A stretch of DNA of 64,000 bases from Terriglobia bacterium (GTDB lineage Bacteria; Acidobacteriota; Thermoanaerobaculia; Thermoanaerobaculales; Thermoanaerobaculaceae), in assembly GCA_020073245.1 (NCBI GenBank), contig JAIQFQ010000002.1:186001-250000 (forward strand), given 5' to 3'. Shown here in pieces: positions 9,681 to 18,874 of this stretch (position 1 is its first letter; each line of letters opens with the position of its first letter). Both the position numbers and the translations under genes were made by a program. The notes under the pieces were generated by a model. It saw nothing but the letters and a program-made list of their open reading frames with translations, was not told the origin of the DNA and did no database searches.

Positions 9681-9837
9681 TCTCGCCGCGGTCGAGCGTA
9701 CGAACCTTCGAACGGCCTTTGCTCCTCTGCCCGTCCGCTCGTCCGCCTGGGTCTACTGACCCCGGGCCACGGGTCTTCCTTGACTCCGCTCCGGCGGGGG
9801 GCGACACTTTTGGTGTCTCCGGGGAGGGCCCGTCACC

Positions 9838-11124
9838 TTGGCTGCCGCGCCGTTCAACCCGTTCGCCATGGCTCAGTCTCAGTACGACCGCGCCGCCGAG
9901 CTGCTCGGGCTCGATGCGGCCACGCGCGAGTTCCTGCGCGACCCGATGCGCGAGATCGTCTTCTCCATCCCGCTCCGCCTGGACGACGGCAGCGTGCGGG
10001 TGCACAAAGGCTTCCGCGTCCAGCACAACGACGCGCGCGGGCCGGGCAAGGGGGGCTTGCGGTTCCATCCGCTGAGCACCATCGACGTCGTGCGCGCCCT
10101 CGCGATGTGGATGACGTGGAAGACGGCCGTCGTGGACATCCCCCTCGGCGGCAGCGCCGGCGCCGTGGTCGTGGACCCCCACAACTTGAGCGCGGCCGAG
10201 CTCGAGCGGGTGTGCCGCGGATTCATGCGTTTCGCGGCGCGCGACCTCGGCCCCGACGTCGACGTGCCGGAGCCCGACCTGATGGCGAGCCCGCAGCAGA
10301 TGCTGTGGATGCTCGACGAGTACGAAGCGATCCACCGGCGGCGCGCGCCCGGCGCGCTCACGGGCAAGCCGGTGGGTTTCGGGGGCTCGCTGGGCCGCAG
10401 GGAGGCGACCGGTTTCGGAACGGTGATCTGCGTGCGCGAGGCGCTCAAGGAGATCGGGCTGGCGACGCGCAACGCCCTGGCGAGCGTGCAGGGGTTCGGC
10501 AACGTCGGGCAGCATGCGGTGAGGCTCTTCGACGAGCTCGGCGTCAAGGTCATCGCAGTGGCGGCGCTCGACGCCAGGGGGCGATCGCCGCTTACCTTCC
10601 GGAAGGAGAGCGGCGTAAAGGCCGACGAGCTCGCGGCGGCCACCGACGGCTTCGGCGGCATCGACCGCCAAGAGGCCGAGCGCCTCGGGTACGAGGTGCT
10701 GCCGGGGGACTCATGGCTCGCGCAGGATGTGGACGTGCTGGTGCCGGCCGCGCTCGAGAACCAAATCACGGCCGAGAACGTGGGCGCCGTACAGCCGCGC
10801 GTGCGGGTGGTGGCCGAAGGCGCCAACGGGCCGACGCGCCCGGAGGCGGAGCAGGCGCTCGCGGCACGCGGGGTGCTGGTGATCCCGGACCTGCTCGCCG
10901 GGGCCGGGGGCGTGACCTGCTCGTACTTCGAGCAGGTGCAGTCCAACATGAACTACTTCTGGGAGCGCGATGAGGTCCTCGGCAAGCTCGACGTGAAGAT
11001 GACCGCCGCGTACATCGCGGTGAGCGACACCGCGCGCAAGCGCAAGCTCTCCATGCGCGACGCCGCCTACGTCATCGCGGTGTCCCGGGTCGCCGGCGCG
11101 TGCAAGGCGCGGGGGTGGCTGTGA
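9838..11124 (+). CDS. Glutamate dehydrogenase-like protein lacking the catalytic lysine
   Basis: 428 residues, the length of the shorter bacterial NAD-type GDH class, so it is not a simple duplicate of gdhA. Substrate residues are present: K71 in KGGLRFHP, K95 in MTWK, the Asp in PEPDLM, and Ser in SYFEQVQ. However, the active-site signature reads LGGSAGA, so the catalytic Lys is Ala107 (GCC at 10156-10158). The nucleotide-binding turn GFGNVGQ is kept. It may be a regulatory subunit that assembles with an active GDH, a glutamate or nucleotide sensor, or an enzyme for another reaction. The start is TTG 9838, with GGGGAGGG nine bases upstream; ATG 9868 is an alternative. It is followed by heptamer repeats and the ATP-grasp genes. 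Confidence 0.9.
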   Translation: MAAAPFNPFAMAQSQYDRAAELLGLDAATREFLRDPMREIVFSIPLRLDDGSVRVHKGFRVQHNDARGPGKGGLRFHPLSTIDVVRALAMWMTWKTAVVDIPLGGSAGAVVVDPHNLSAAELERVCRGFMRFAARDLGPDVDVPEPDLMASPQQMLWMLDEYEAIHRRRAPGALTGKPVGFGGSLGRREATGFGTVICVREALKEIGLATRNALASVQGFGNVGQHAVRLFDELGVKVIAVAALDARGRSPLTFRKESGVKADELAAATDGFGGIDRQEAERLGYEVLPGDSWLAQDVDVLVPAALENQITAENVGAVQPRVRVVAEGANGPTRPEAEQALAARGVLVIPDLLAGAGGVTCSYFEQVQSNMNYFWERDEVLGKLDVKMTAAYIAVSDTARKRKLSMRDAAYVIAVSRVAGACKARGWL

Positions 11125-11127
11125 CGG

Positions 11128-11182
11128 CCGTGGTCCGTGGATCGTGGTCCGTGGTCCGTGGACCGGGGTCCGGGGTCCGAGC
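11128..11182. repeat. GTGGTCC heptamer array (class C)
   Basis: Seven or so 7-base units (GTGGTCC, GTGGATC, GTGGTCC, GTGGTCC, GTGGACC, GGGGTCC, GGGGTCC) fill the gap between the GDH-like gene and the ribosome site of the next gene. This is the complement of the GGACCAC family. Confidence 0.78.
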
Positions 11183-11212
11183 AAAGCAACTTCGACGGGA
11201 GCGGGGAGCGGA

Positions 11213-12940
11213 ATGAAGGCGGAACGCGGGACAGTGGCGCGGTTCGAGCGCGAGTTCTTCAACGCCGAGACGCCGTTCACGGCGATCGGCGAGGGGGAGC
11301 TGGGCGGCAAGGCGCAGGGCCTCGCATTCATAAGGCAGACGATTGCCGAGCGCCTGACCGGTTGCGATGTCCTGGTCACGATCCCACAGCTCGTGGTGAT
11401 CACGACCGAGCACTTCGACGCCTTCATGAAGCTGAACGACCTCGCCGAGGACGCAGCGTCGGACCTGCCGGACGAGCGCATCGCCCACCGGTTCCTGCAG
11501 GGGAACCTGCCGACCCAGCTCGCCGGGGATCTGCGGGCGCTTGTCGCGGCGGTGAAGCAGCCGCTCGCGGTACGCTCCTCGAGCCTGCTCGAAGACGCGA
11601 TCGAGCGGCCGTTCGCCGGTGTCTACGCGACCAAGATGACGCCCAACAACCAGCTCGACAACGACACGCGTTTCAAGCGGCTCGCGGAGGCGGTCAAGCT
11701 GGTGTGGGCCTCGACGTTCTTCCGCGAGGCCAGGGGCTACCTGAAGACCGTGCGCCGCTCAGCGGGCGAGGAGAAGATGGCCGTCATCGTCCAGGAGGTC
11801 GTCGGAGGACGGCACGGCGACCGTTTTTACCCCAACGTGTCCGGCGTCGCTCGCTCGTACAACTACTACCCGTCGGGGCACGCGCGCCCGGAGGACGGCG
11901 TGGCGAGCCTCGCGCTCGGTCTCGGCAAGGCGATCGTGGACGGCGAGCCGTGCTGGAGCTACTCCCCCGCGTACCCGAAGGCACCTCCGCCGTACAACTC
12001 GATTGGCGAGCTGCTCGACGCCACGCAGCGAGAGTTCTGGGCGGTGACGATGGGCGCCGCGCCGTACGACCCGGGCAAGGAAGCCGAGCACCTCGTGCGT
12101 TGCTCCCTCGCGGACGCCGAGGCCGACGACACGCTCCGCTTCGTCGCCTCGACGTACGACAACGAGTCCCAGCGCATCACTGCCGGCACATGGGGGAAGG
12201 GGCCGCGCCTCGTGAACTTCGCGCCGCTTCTCTCGTACGGGCAGGTCGAGCTCAACGACACCGTCCGGCAGGTGCTCGCGGCGTGCGAAGAGGTGGTCGG
12301 CGAGCCGGTAGAGATCGAGTTCGCCGTCACCCTCTCCCAGGATGGACAGGCGCGACTGGGCTTCCTGCAGGTGAGGCCGCTCGTGGTGGCCCGCGAGGCG
12401 GTGGAGGTGGCGGAGGAGGAGCTGGCCGCGCCGGGCGTGCTGGCGGCCTCCCGCCGCGTGCTCGGCAACGGTGCCGACGAGTCTGTGCTCGACGTGGTGT
12501 ACGTCAAGCCGGCCGCGTTCGACGTCAAGGCGACGCCCGCAATCGCGAAGGAGCTCGAGGGCATCAACAACGCACTTCTGCGCGAGGGGCGGGCATACCT
12601 GCTGGCGGGGTTCGGGCGCTGGGGGACCTCCGACCAGTGGGGCGGGGTGCCGGTCGAGTGGGCGCAGATCTGCGGCGCCCGGGCGATCGTGGAGGCCAGC
12701 GCGTCGGGGATGCACGCGGACCCGTCGCAGGGCTCGCACTTCTTCCACAACCTGACGAGTTTCCGCGTCCTCTACTTCTCGCTCGACGAGGGCGAGAGCC
12801 GGCGCGTCGACTGGGGTTGGCTCGACGCGCGGCCAGCGGCCGCCGAGACCCGCTTCCTTCGCCACGTGCGGCTGGACGCGCCGCTCTCGATCAAGGTGGA
12901 CGGGCGGACCGGAATGGGGGTGATCGCGCACCGTGGTTGA
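11213..12940 (+). CDS. PEP synthase-like ATP-grasp (PPDK_N) protein
   Basis: 575 residues from ATG 11213, preceded by GGGGAG. The N-terminal half is the PEP/pyruvate-binding ATP-grasp domain of PEP synthase and pyruvate phosphate dikinase (AVRSSSLLEDA near residue 120; VIVQEVVGG near 190). The C-terminal third shares FGRWGTSD and PSQGSHFFHN motifs with the next gene. Neither the phosphohistidine swivel domain nor the PEP-binding barrel is present, so it cannot be a complete PEP synthase. It could phosphorylate another protein or small molecule. Its stop overlaps the next start by 8 bp, so the two proteins are co-translated and probably work as a pair. Confidence 0.85.
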   Translation: MKAERGTVARFEREFFNAETPFTAIGEGELGGKAQGLAFIRQTIAERLTGCDVLVTIPQLVVITTEHFDAFMKLNDLAEDAASDLPDERIAHRFLQGNLPTQLAGDLRALVAAVKQPLAVRSSSLLEDAIERPFAGVYATKMTPNNQLDNDTRFKRLAEAVKLVWASTFFREARGYLKTVRRSAGEEKMAVIVQEVVGGRHGDRFYPNVSGVARSYNYYPSGHARPEDGVASLALGLGKAIVDGEPCWSYSPAYPKAPPPYNSIGELLDATQREFWAVTMGAAPYDPGKEAEHLVRCSLADAEADDTLRFVASTYDNESQRITAGTWGKGPRLVNFAPLLSYGQVELNDTVRQVLAACEEVVGEPVEIEFAVTLSQDGQARLGFLQVRPLVVAREAVEVAEEELAAPGVLAASRRVLGNGADESVLDVVYVKPAAFDVKATPAIAKELEGINNALLREGRAYLLAGFGRWGTSDQWGGVPVEWAQICGARAIVEASASGMHADPSQGSHFFHNLTSFRVLYFSLDEGESRRVDWGWLDARPAAAETRFLRHVRLDAPLSIKVDGRTGMGVIAHRG

Positions 12941-15900
12941 CCAGAGCAAGAGCAACGAGAGGCTCCTGTGGGCGCTGCAGGAGCGCGCCAAGGAGCTCGG
13001 CTGCCTCTACGAGGTCGAGGAGCTCCTCGACGACACTGAGAAGCCGCTCGAGGACGTCTTCGGAGGCATCATCGAGGCCATCCCTCCCGGGTGGCAGTAC
13101 CCGGACATCTGCGCCGCCACGATCGAGTTCGAGGGCCGCAAGTTCGGGCTCGCCGGCCTCGAGGGCACGCCGTGGACGCAGAGCGCGGACATCGTGGTGC
13201 AGGACAAGAAGGTCGGTACGATCAACGTCTACTACACCAAGGCGATGCCCGACGCGGACGAGGGCCCGTTCCTCAAGGAGGAGGGGAAGCTCATCCGCAC
13301 CATCGCGGACCGCGTCGGCCACTTCATCCTCCACCGGCAGCTGCGCGGCGTCGTGCAGGAGTGGCGGCTCGCCCGGGCCTCCCTCGCGGAGAAGCGTCCG
13401 GAGGAGTGGCGCGTCGTCCTCAACCTGCTGCGCCGCACCGACCAGGACCTGTTCGTTCGCATCTCGCGGAAGATGGCCACGCACCTAGCCTGGAGCGGCA
13501 TCAACGAGGCGCAGGCACTGCTGCAGGGGTTCGGCCAGGACCGCCGCGGCGACGACGGTGGGGTCGGCGAGACCAACGAGCCGAGTCAGCGCGTGCCGCT
13601 CGGGAACGCGCTACAGCTCGCGGACGAGGTGGTGGCGCTGGCGCAGGCGCGCCTTTCGGGCGGCGAACTCCTCGAGCGGATCGAACGCTGGATCCACGAG
13701 GACCGCTCGGCGTTCCTGGTGCAGACCGTCGCCAACGTGCAGGCCTCGCCGGAAGAGGTCGCGAACGCTATCCGGCGCTACCTGCACCTGGTGCCCGAGG
13801 GTGCTGGCCTTGCGCCCCCAACGCTCAATATCGCCCGGGTCTCGCTGATCCGCCGGTTCCTCTCGGGCGAGCCGGCGTACATCAGGGTCGCCAAGGAGTT
13901 CGTGGACCTCGAGGACATCCTCTTCCTGCTCGACCACCTCGTGTGCCTGCCCGGCAGCCGGGGAATGCTGGGCGGCAAGCTGGCGGGGATGTTCCTCGCG
14001 GAGCAGATCCTCCGCCGGATGGCCAGAACCCACCCGGAGATCGGCGCAGTGCGCGTGCCGCGCGCCTGGTACGTCGCCTCCGACGCCGTGCGCGGCTTCG
14101 TGCGCCACAACAACCTCGAGGAGGTGTACGAGGAGAAGTACAAAGAGATCGACCAGGTGCGCCTGGAGTACCCGCACCTCGTCCAGGTTTTCAAGAACTC
14201 GGAGTTCCCGCCGGAGCTGGTGAAGGGGCTGTCGCTCGTGCTCGACGACCTGCACGACACGCCGATCATCGTGCGCTCGTCCAGCCTGCTCGAGGACCGC
14301 TTCGGCGCGGCGTTCTCCGGCAAGTACAAGAGCCTGTTCCTGGCCAACCAGGGGACCAAGCGCGAGCGGCTCAACGCCCTCATGGACGCCATCGCCGAGG
14401 TCTACGCCTCGATTCACGGCCCCGACCCCATCCAGTACCGCGCCGAGCGCGGGCTGCTCGACTTTCAGGAGGAGATGGGGATCATGATCCAGGAGGTCGT
14501 CGGCGCCCGGGTGGGCCGCTACTACTTCCCCGCGTACGCCGGCGTCGCCCTCTCGCGCAACGAGTTTCGCTGGTCGCAGCGGATCAAGCGGGAGGACGGC
14601 CTGATCCGGATGGTGCCGGGCCTCGGCACACGCGCGGTGGACCGTGTCCGCGAGGACTACCCGGTCCTGGTTGCGCCTGGGCAGCCGGCGCTGCGCGTGA
14701 ACGTCACGCCGGACGAGGTCGCGCGCTACTCGCCGCAGCAGATCGACGTCGTGGACCTCGGAGACCGCTGCCTGAAGACGCTCAAGATCAAGGCCCTGCT
14801 GACCGAGTGCGGACAGGAGTACCCCGAGCTCCACCGCATCGTGTCGCTCAAGCAGGACTCGCGGATCGTGAAGCCTGTCGGCGCGCTCGTGGACCTCGAG
14901 CCGGGCGAGCCGGTGGTGACGTTCGACGGGCTGATCTCGGACACGCCCCTCGTCAAGCGCGTGGGGGCAATGCTGCACCTGCTCGAGGCGAGCCTCGGCC
15001 ACCCCGTGGACATGGAGTTCGCCTCCGACGGGTCCGACTTCTACCTGTTGCAGTGCCGGCCACAGAGCTTCAACCGCGAGAACGTCGCGGCGGTCATCCC
15101 GCGCGACCTCGCCGAGAAGAGCATCGTGTTCTCGGCCAACCGCTACGTGTCCAACGGCAGGATCCCCGACGTCACGCACATCGTCTACGTGGACCCCGAC
15201 CGGTACAACGAGCTTGCCGACCACGCAGAGCTGCAGGCGGTCGGGCACGCCGTCAGCCGGCTCAACGCCGTCCTGCCGAAGCGCCAGTTCATCCTGATGG
15301 GTCCCGGCCGCTGGGGGAGCCGCGGCGACATCAAGCTGGGCGTCAACGTGACGTACTCGGACATCAACAACACCGCGATGCTCGCGGAGATCGCGCGCAA
15401 GCGCGGGAACTACGTGCCCGACCTCTCGTTCGGGACGCACTTCTTCCAAGACCTGGTCGAGGCCTCGATCCGCTACCTCCCGCTCTATCCGGACGACCCG
15501 GGCACCGTCTTCAACGAGCGCTTCCTGCGGGAGTCGGAGAACGAGCTGGGAAGCCTCGCGCCGGAGTTTGCGAACCTCGGGGAGGTGGTGCGCGTCGTGG
15601 ACGTGCCGAAGGCGTGCCCCGGCATGGTCCTTCGGGTGCTCATGAACGCCGACGAGGACCGCGCCGTCGGCATCCTGGTCCCGGCCGGCCGGCCGCCCGA
15701 TATGCCTTCCGAGGAGGCTCGACCCGGCGAGACCCCGCGCGAGGGCCACTGGCGCTGGCGACTCAGGATGGCCGAGCGAATCGCCGCCCAGGTGGACGCC
15801 GCGAGGTTCGGGGTCGTCGCGATGTACGTGTTCGGCAGCGCCAAGAACGCGACGGCCGGGCCGGGGAGCGACATCGACATCCTCATACACTTCCGCGGAA

Positions 15901-16109
15901 CCGAGGAGCAGCGCCAGGCCCTGATCACGTGGCTCCAGGGGTGGGGCCTGTGCCTGGACGAGATGAACTTTCTGCGCACCGGCCTCCGCAGTGGTGGCCT
16001 GCTGGACGTGCACCTCGTCACCGACGAGGACATCGCGGCGCGGTCGAGCTATGCGGTGAAGATCGGGAATGTCACCGACGCCGCCTGGGAGCTCCCCCTC
16101 CGTCGCTAG
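12933..16109 (+). CDS. Large GAF-like / ATP-grasp (PPDK_N) / nucleotidyltransferase fusion protein
   Basis: 1058 residues from GTG 12933. Residues 1-145 resemble a GAF sensor domain. A linker and helical region follows to about 330. Residues 335-700 hold the PEP synthase-type ATP-grasp (IVRSSSLLEDRFGAAF; IMIQEVVGAR). Residues 720-900 hold the same C-terminal domain as the preceding protein (GPGRWGSRGD; FGTHFFQDL). The last 100 residues are a Pol-beta-like nucleotidyltransferase with FGSAKN and GSDIDILIHF (near 967-989). No PEP-utiliser swivel or barrel domain is present. The layout suggests a signal-controlled phospho- or nucleotidyl-transfer protein, with the partner and substrate unknown. 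Gene end and element A copy 2 touch. Confidence 0.85.
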   Translation: MVDQSKSNERLLWALQERAKELGCLYEVEELLDDTEKPLEDVFGGIIEAIPPGWQYPDICAATIEFEGRKFGLAGLEGTPWTQSADIVVQDKKVGTINVYYTKAMPDADEGPFLKEEGKLIRTIADRVGHFILHRQLRGVVQEWRLARASLAEKRPEEWRVVLNLLRRTDQDLFVRISRKMATHLAWSGINEAQALLQGFGQDRRGDDGGVGETNEPSQRVPLGNALQLADEVVALAQARLSGGELLERIERWIHEDRSAFLVQTVANVQASPEEVANAIRRYLHLVPEGAGLAPPTLNIARVSLIRRFLSGEPAYIRVAKEFVDLEDILFLLDHLVCLPGSRGMLGGKLAGMFLAEQILRRMARTHPEIGAVRVPRAWYVASDAVRGFVRHNNLEEVYEEKYKEIDQVRLEYPHLVQVFKNSEFPPELVKGLSLVLDDLHDTPIIVRSSSLLEDRFGAAFSGKYKSLFLANQGTKRERLNALMDAIAEVYASIHGPDPIQYRAERGLLDFQEEMGIMIQEVVGARVGRYYFPAYAGVALSRNEFRWSQRIKREDGLIRMVPGLGTRAVDRVREDYPVLVAPGQPALRVNVTPDEVARYSPQQIDVVDLGDRCLKTLKIKALLTECGQEYPELHRIVSLKQDSRIVKPVGALVDLEPGEPVVTFDGLISDTPLVKRVGAMLHLLEASLGHPVDMEFASDGSDFYLLQCRPQSFNRENVAAVIPRDLAEKSIVFSANRYVSNGRIPDVTHIVYVDPDRYNELADHAELQAVGHAVSRLNAVLPKRQFILMGPGRWGSRGDIKLGVNVTYSDINNTAMLAEIARKRGNYVPDLSFGTHFFQDLVEASIRYLPLYPDDPGTVFNERFLRESENELGSLAPEFANLGEVVRVVDVPKACPGMVLRVLMNADEDRAVGILVPAGRPPDMPSEEARPGETPREGHWRWRLRMAERIAAQVDAARFGVVAMYVFGSAKNATAGPGSDIDILIHFRGTEEQRQALITWLQGWGLCLDEMNFLRTGLRSGGLLDVHLVTDEDIAARSSYAVKIGNVTDAAWELPLRR

Positions 16110-16276
16110 CGGCGACGCCGGCGTCGGACCGTCTGCGGCGTCAGGCTGCGGCCGTTCGCAGCCTCACGTAGCCTCCAGCTACGCTCCGGTGCGACGGCCT
16201 CGCCTTCCTTGCATCCGGCCCAACGGCGGCGCCGCGGCTACACGCCGCAACGCGGCGCCCTGCCTTCGGTGGACCG
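16110..16276 (+). repeat. Intergenic element A, copy 2 (intact, no B insertion)
   Basis: Begins right after the stop codon. It contains CCGTCTGCGGCGTCAGGCTG, a hairpin CGTAGC-CTCCA-GCTACG (16167-16183), CTCCGGTGCGAC, CCTCGCCTTCCTTGCATCCG, CGCGGCTACACGCCGC and a GCCCTGCCTTCGG end. Same orientation as the upstream gene. Confidence 0.8.
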
Positions 16277-16424
16277 GCAGGAGGGGAGATGGTAGACGCG
16301 AGAGGTAGGACGAGCGTCGAATCACCCGCCTCGTCTTCCCTCTACCTTTTGCCTTCTACCGTCTTCCCTTTCCCCTCTATCTGCCTTGACCAGCACCCGG
16401 GGCCCGGGGCCCGGAACAGGGGTC
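16277..16424. repeat. Purine/pyrimidine heptamer arrays and GGCCCGG tract (class C)
   Basis: A purine-rich arm (16277-16315; GGGGAGA, TGGTAGA, CGCGAGA, GGTAGGA) faces a pyrimidine arm (about 16330-16388; CGTCTTC, CCTCTAC, CTTCTAC, CGTCTTC). Next comes ACCCGGGGCCCGGGGCCCGG (16395-16414), again a 7-base repeat. It lies between convergent genes, so it may act as a two-way terminator. Confidence 0.7.
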
Positions 16425-16425
16425 C

Positions 16426-17280
16426 TCAGATCAGCTCGCGCGTGGCGGTGGAGGGCTCCTCGAGGTCGAGACGGACGAGAGCGAGCTCGGGCCCGTCGTG
16501 GGCGGCGGAAAGGCACCAGGTGCGGCCGATCATCTCGCGCCAGGAGCCCGTGAGGCGCGGCGACTCGTGGACGTGGCCGTGGAGGGTCACGAGCGGCTGG
16601 TGCTCCTCGATGAACCGGCGGATGGCGATGCTGCCGACGTGGACGTCGAGCGGCACGTGCTCGAAGGTGTGCCCGTCCAGGTCGGCGCGGTCGAGGTCCG
16701 TGCGGTACGGTGGCGCGTGGAACAGCAGCACGGAGCGCCCAACATCCTCCTCGCCGGCAAGCCCCGCGAGATCGCGGGCGATCGTGCCGTAGCGCACGTC
16801 GGAAGGGTCCGCGGGCACCGACCGGTACCCCTCCTCCGGCGAAACGCAACCGGGCTCGATGTGCCGCGAGACGTCCCACCGCTCCCAGTCCTTGAGCAGG
16901 AACGGCGTCGGCGGCACGCAGGCGTAGCCGAGCACCGCGAAGGCGCCGAGGGAGACACACCGCATGTGGACGTGCTCGAGGAGCCCGTCGCCGGCCAGGT
17001 CCTCGAGGGCACGTGCCGCCGATCTGGGGTCGTCGTTGCCGAGGATGGCAAGGACGCGGGGGTAGCCGTCACCGAGCCCACGGCGGAGGTCGGTGAGGCC
17101 GGGCCCGAGGACTTCCGCGAAGAAGTCGGCGGGGCCGCCCTGGGCGAACGGGTGGGGGAGGAGATCACCGCCGAGCAGGAGGGCGGACGGGCGCTCCCGC
17201 TCGACCGCTGCAAAGAGCTTCTCGTAGCGGTCGGCGTGGCCGTGCAAGTCGGTGGCGAACAGGCAGCGTGTCAGGGGCAT
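16426..17280 (-). CDS. Metallophosphoesterase (calcineurin-like)
   Basis: 284 residues from ATG 17280. The metal-binding signature is complete: FATDLHGHADR at the N-terminus, GGDLL near 38, LGNDDP near 80, LFHAPPY near 187 and LHGHVHESPR near 233. There is no signal peptide, so it is cytoplasmic. The substrate could be a nucleotide, cyclic nucleotide or phosphoprotein; the sequence does not decide. The gene is divergent from the B3/B4 gene with only 34 bp between starts. Confidence 0.88.
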   Translation of the reverse strand: MPLTRCLFATDLHGHADRYEKLFAAVERERPSALLLGGDLLPHPFAQGGPADFFAEVLGPGLTDLRRGLGDGYPRVLAILGNDDPRSAARALEDLAGDGLLEHVHMRCVSLGAFAVLGYACVPPTPFLLKDWERWDVSRHIEPGCVSPEEGYRSVPADPSDVRYGTIARDLAGLAGEEDVGRSVLLFHAPPYRTDLDRADLDGHTFEHVPLDVHVGSIAIRRFIEEHQPLVTLHGHVHESPRLTGSWREMIGRTWCLSAAHDGPELALVRLDLEEPSTATRELI

Positions 17281-17314
17281 CGCGTCCCGGCCGGGATTAT
17301 GGCAGCATTGCTTC

Positions 17315-17968
17315 GTGAACGAGCTTCGGGTCGAGGTCCGCCACGAGCTGCCGGGTTGGACGCTGGTCTGGACCGAGCTCGAGCTCGAGGGCGGCGGCGA
17401 GGCGGCGCTCGGGGCGCTGCGGGCCGGGGTGGCGGTGAGGACGCGGGTCAGCCACGCGCCCGAGCGGCTCGCCGAACACCCGACGGCGGCGGCGGTCCGG
17501 AGGCTTTTCCGCCAGGCCGGATGCGACCCCACCCGCCACAGGCCTTCGTCGGAGGCGCTGCTGCGCCGCATCCTGAAGGGCGATGAACTGCCCGCCATCC
17601 ACCCGTTCGTGGACCTGAACAACTGCCTCTCGGTGTCGCTGGTGGTGCCGGCGTGCGTTATGGCGCTCGGCTCGGCGCTGCCTCCGTTCACCCTGCGGGC
17701 CGGGAAGCCCGGGGAATCGATGCTCTCCATGCGTGGCCCGTACGAGTTACACGGCAAGCCGTTGCTCGCCGACGGCTCGGGGCCGTTCGGGACGCCAATC
17801 ACGGACAGCGAGCGGGTCCGGGTTGGATCCGGCACGAAGCGGGTGTGGCTGGTCGCATACCTGCCGTCGGGCGTGGTGGACGCGGCCTGCGCCGCCTCGA
17901 CGCTCGCCGGGCTGCTGGACGAGGCTCCGGTGGCCCGCGCAGTTGCAAGCTGCGTGACCCAGAGCTGA
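17315..17968 (+). CDS. B3/B4 tRNA-binding domain protein
   Basis: 217 residues. It resembles the B3/B4 domain of phenylalanyl-tRNA synthetase beta chain, found as a free-standing protein in many bacteria: the IHPFVDLNNCLSVSLVVP core is diagnostic. Free-standing forms are thought to bind or edit charged tRNA, but the function is not settled. GTG 17315 was chosen; the frame is open further upstream but that would run antisense into the phosphoesterase start. It lies 36 bp upstream of mqnD on the same strand. Confidence 0.82.
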   Translation: MNELRVEVRHELPGWTLVWTELELEGGGEAALGALRAGVAVRTRVSHAPERLAEHPTAAAVRRLFRQAGCDPTRHRPSSEALLRRILKGDELPAIHPFVDLNNCLSVSLVVPACVMALGSALPPFTLRAGKPGESMLSMRGPYELHGKPLLADGSGPFGTPITDSERVRVGSGTKRVWLVAYLPSGVVDAACAASTLAGLLDEAPVARAVASCVTQS

Positions 17969-17970
17969 GA

Positions 17971-17976
17971 TAGAAT
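17971..17976 (+). promoter_or_regulatory. Possible -10 box for mqnD
   Basis: TAGAAT just after the preceding stop codon, 28 bp before the mqnD ATG. The spacer holds a CCCCGGCCGGGG palindrome. No good -35 is visible. Confidence 0.35.
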
Positions 17977-18004
17977 CTCTCGCCCCGGCCGGGGCGGGGG
18001 GATC

Positions 18005-18841
18005 ATGCCGCAGCTGATACGCATCGCGCACTCGCCGGACGCCGACGACGCGTTCATGCACTACGCCGTGATCCGCGGCAAGGTCGTGGCCGAAGGGCTG
18101 CGCTTCGCCGAGACGCTGGCGGACATCGAGACGCTGAACCAGAAGGCGAAGGAAGGCATCTACGAGGTGACGGCGGTGTCGCTGCACGCCTTCGCATACC
18201 TCGATGAGCGGTACGCGCTGCTGAACTCGGGTGCGTCGCTCGGGGACGGGTACGGGCCCGTGGTCATCGCGCGGAATCCGACGACCCGGGCGGATCTCGC
18301 GGGCGCCACGGTCGCGACGCCGGGACGGCTGACCTCGGCCCGTCTCGCGCTGCAGTTGTGGCAGCCCGAGGCGCGCTGCGTGGACACCGACTTCGACGCG
18401 GTGATGGACGCCGTGCGGGAGGGGAAGGCGGCCGCCGGCGTGATCATCCACGAGGGGCAGCTCACTTTCGCCGAGGAGGGCTTCGTCAAAGTGGCGGACC
18501 TCGGCGAGTGGTGGACCGCAGAGACAGGGACTCCTCTGCCCCTGGGCGGGAACGCGATCCGGCGCGACCTAGGCGAGCATCTGATGCAGCGGATCGCTGC
18601 GGCGCTCGAGGCGTCGATCCGCTACGCGCTGGAGCACAGGGAGGAGGCTTTGTCGCACGCCCTGGCATTCGGGCGTGGCCTCGACCGCTCGAAAGGAGAC
18701 CGCTTCGTCGGCATGTACGTCAACGAGGCGACCCTCGACTACGGCGAGCGTGGCCGCCGCGGCGTGGACCTTTTCTACCGCCGCGCCCGAGAGGCTGGTC
18801 TGATCCCGCGCGTCCCACGCCCCGACTTCGTGCTCGGCTGA
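18005..18841 (+). CDS. mqnD: 1,4-dihydroxy-6-naphthoate synthase (futalosine pathway)
   Basis: 278 residues, the normal length. It converts cyclic dehypoxanthine futalosine into 1,4-dihydroxy-6-naphthoate in the alternative menaquinone pathway. The periplasmic-binding-protein-like fold is recognisable, and the family start IRIAHSPDADDAFM is present. GVIIHEGQLTFAEEG and the TPLPLGGNAI segment match the family. ATG 18005 has a G-run upstream. Later pathway members are not adjacent, although menG lies 20 kb away. Its presence implies that this organism makes menaquinone without the classical men route. Confidence 0.93.
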   Translation: MPQLIRIAHSPDADDAFMHYAVIRGKVVAEGLRFAETLADIETLNQKAKEGIYEVTAVSLHAFAYLDERYALLNSGASLGDGYGPVVIARNPTTRADLAGATVATPGRLTSARLALQLWQPEARCVDTDFDAVMDAVREGKAAAGVIIHEGQLTFAEEGFVKVADLGEWWTAETGTPLPLGGNAIRRDLGEHLMQRIAAALEASIRYALEHREEALSHALAFGRGLDRSKGDRFVGMYVNEATLDYGERGRRGVDLFYRRAREAGLIPRVPRPDFVLG

Positions 18842-18874
18842 TCGTGCTCCGCCCGAACCGGGCGTCTGATTTGT

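Noticed and set aside
9353-10075. Plus-strand frames across the 9.3-9.8 kb gap
   Set aside because: They consist of A, B and heptamer repeats, with no recognisable domain.
13611-16013. 800-codon open frame antisense to the GAF/ATP-grasp gene
   Set aside because: No motif or ribosome site; low-complexity composition; the plus-strand gene has clear domains.
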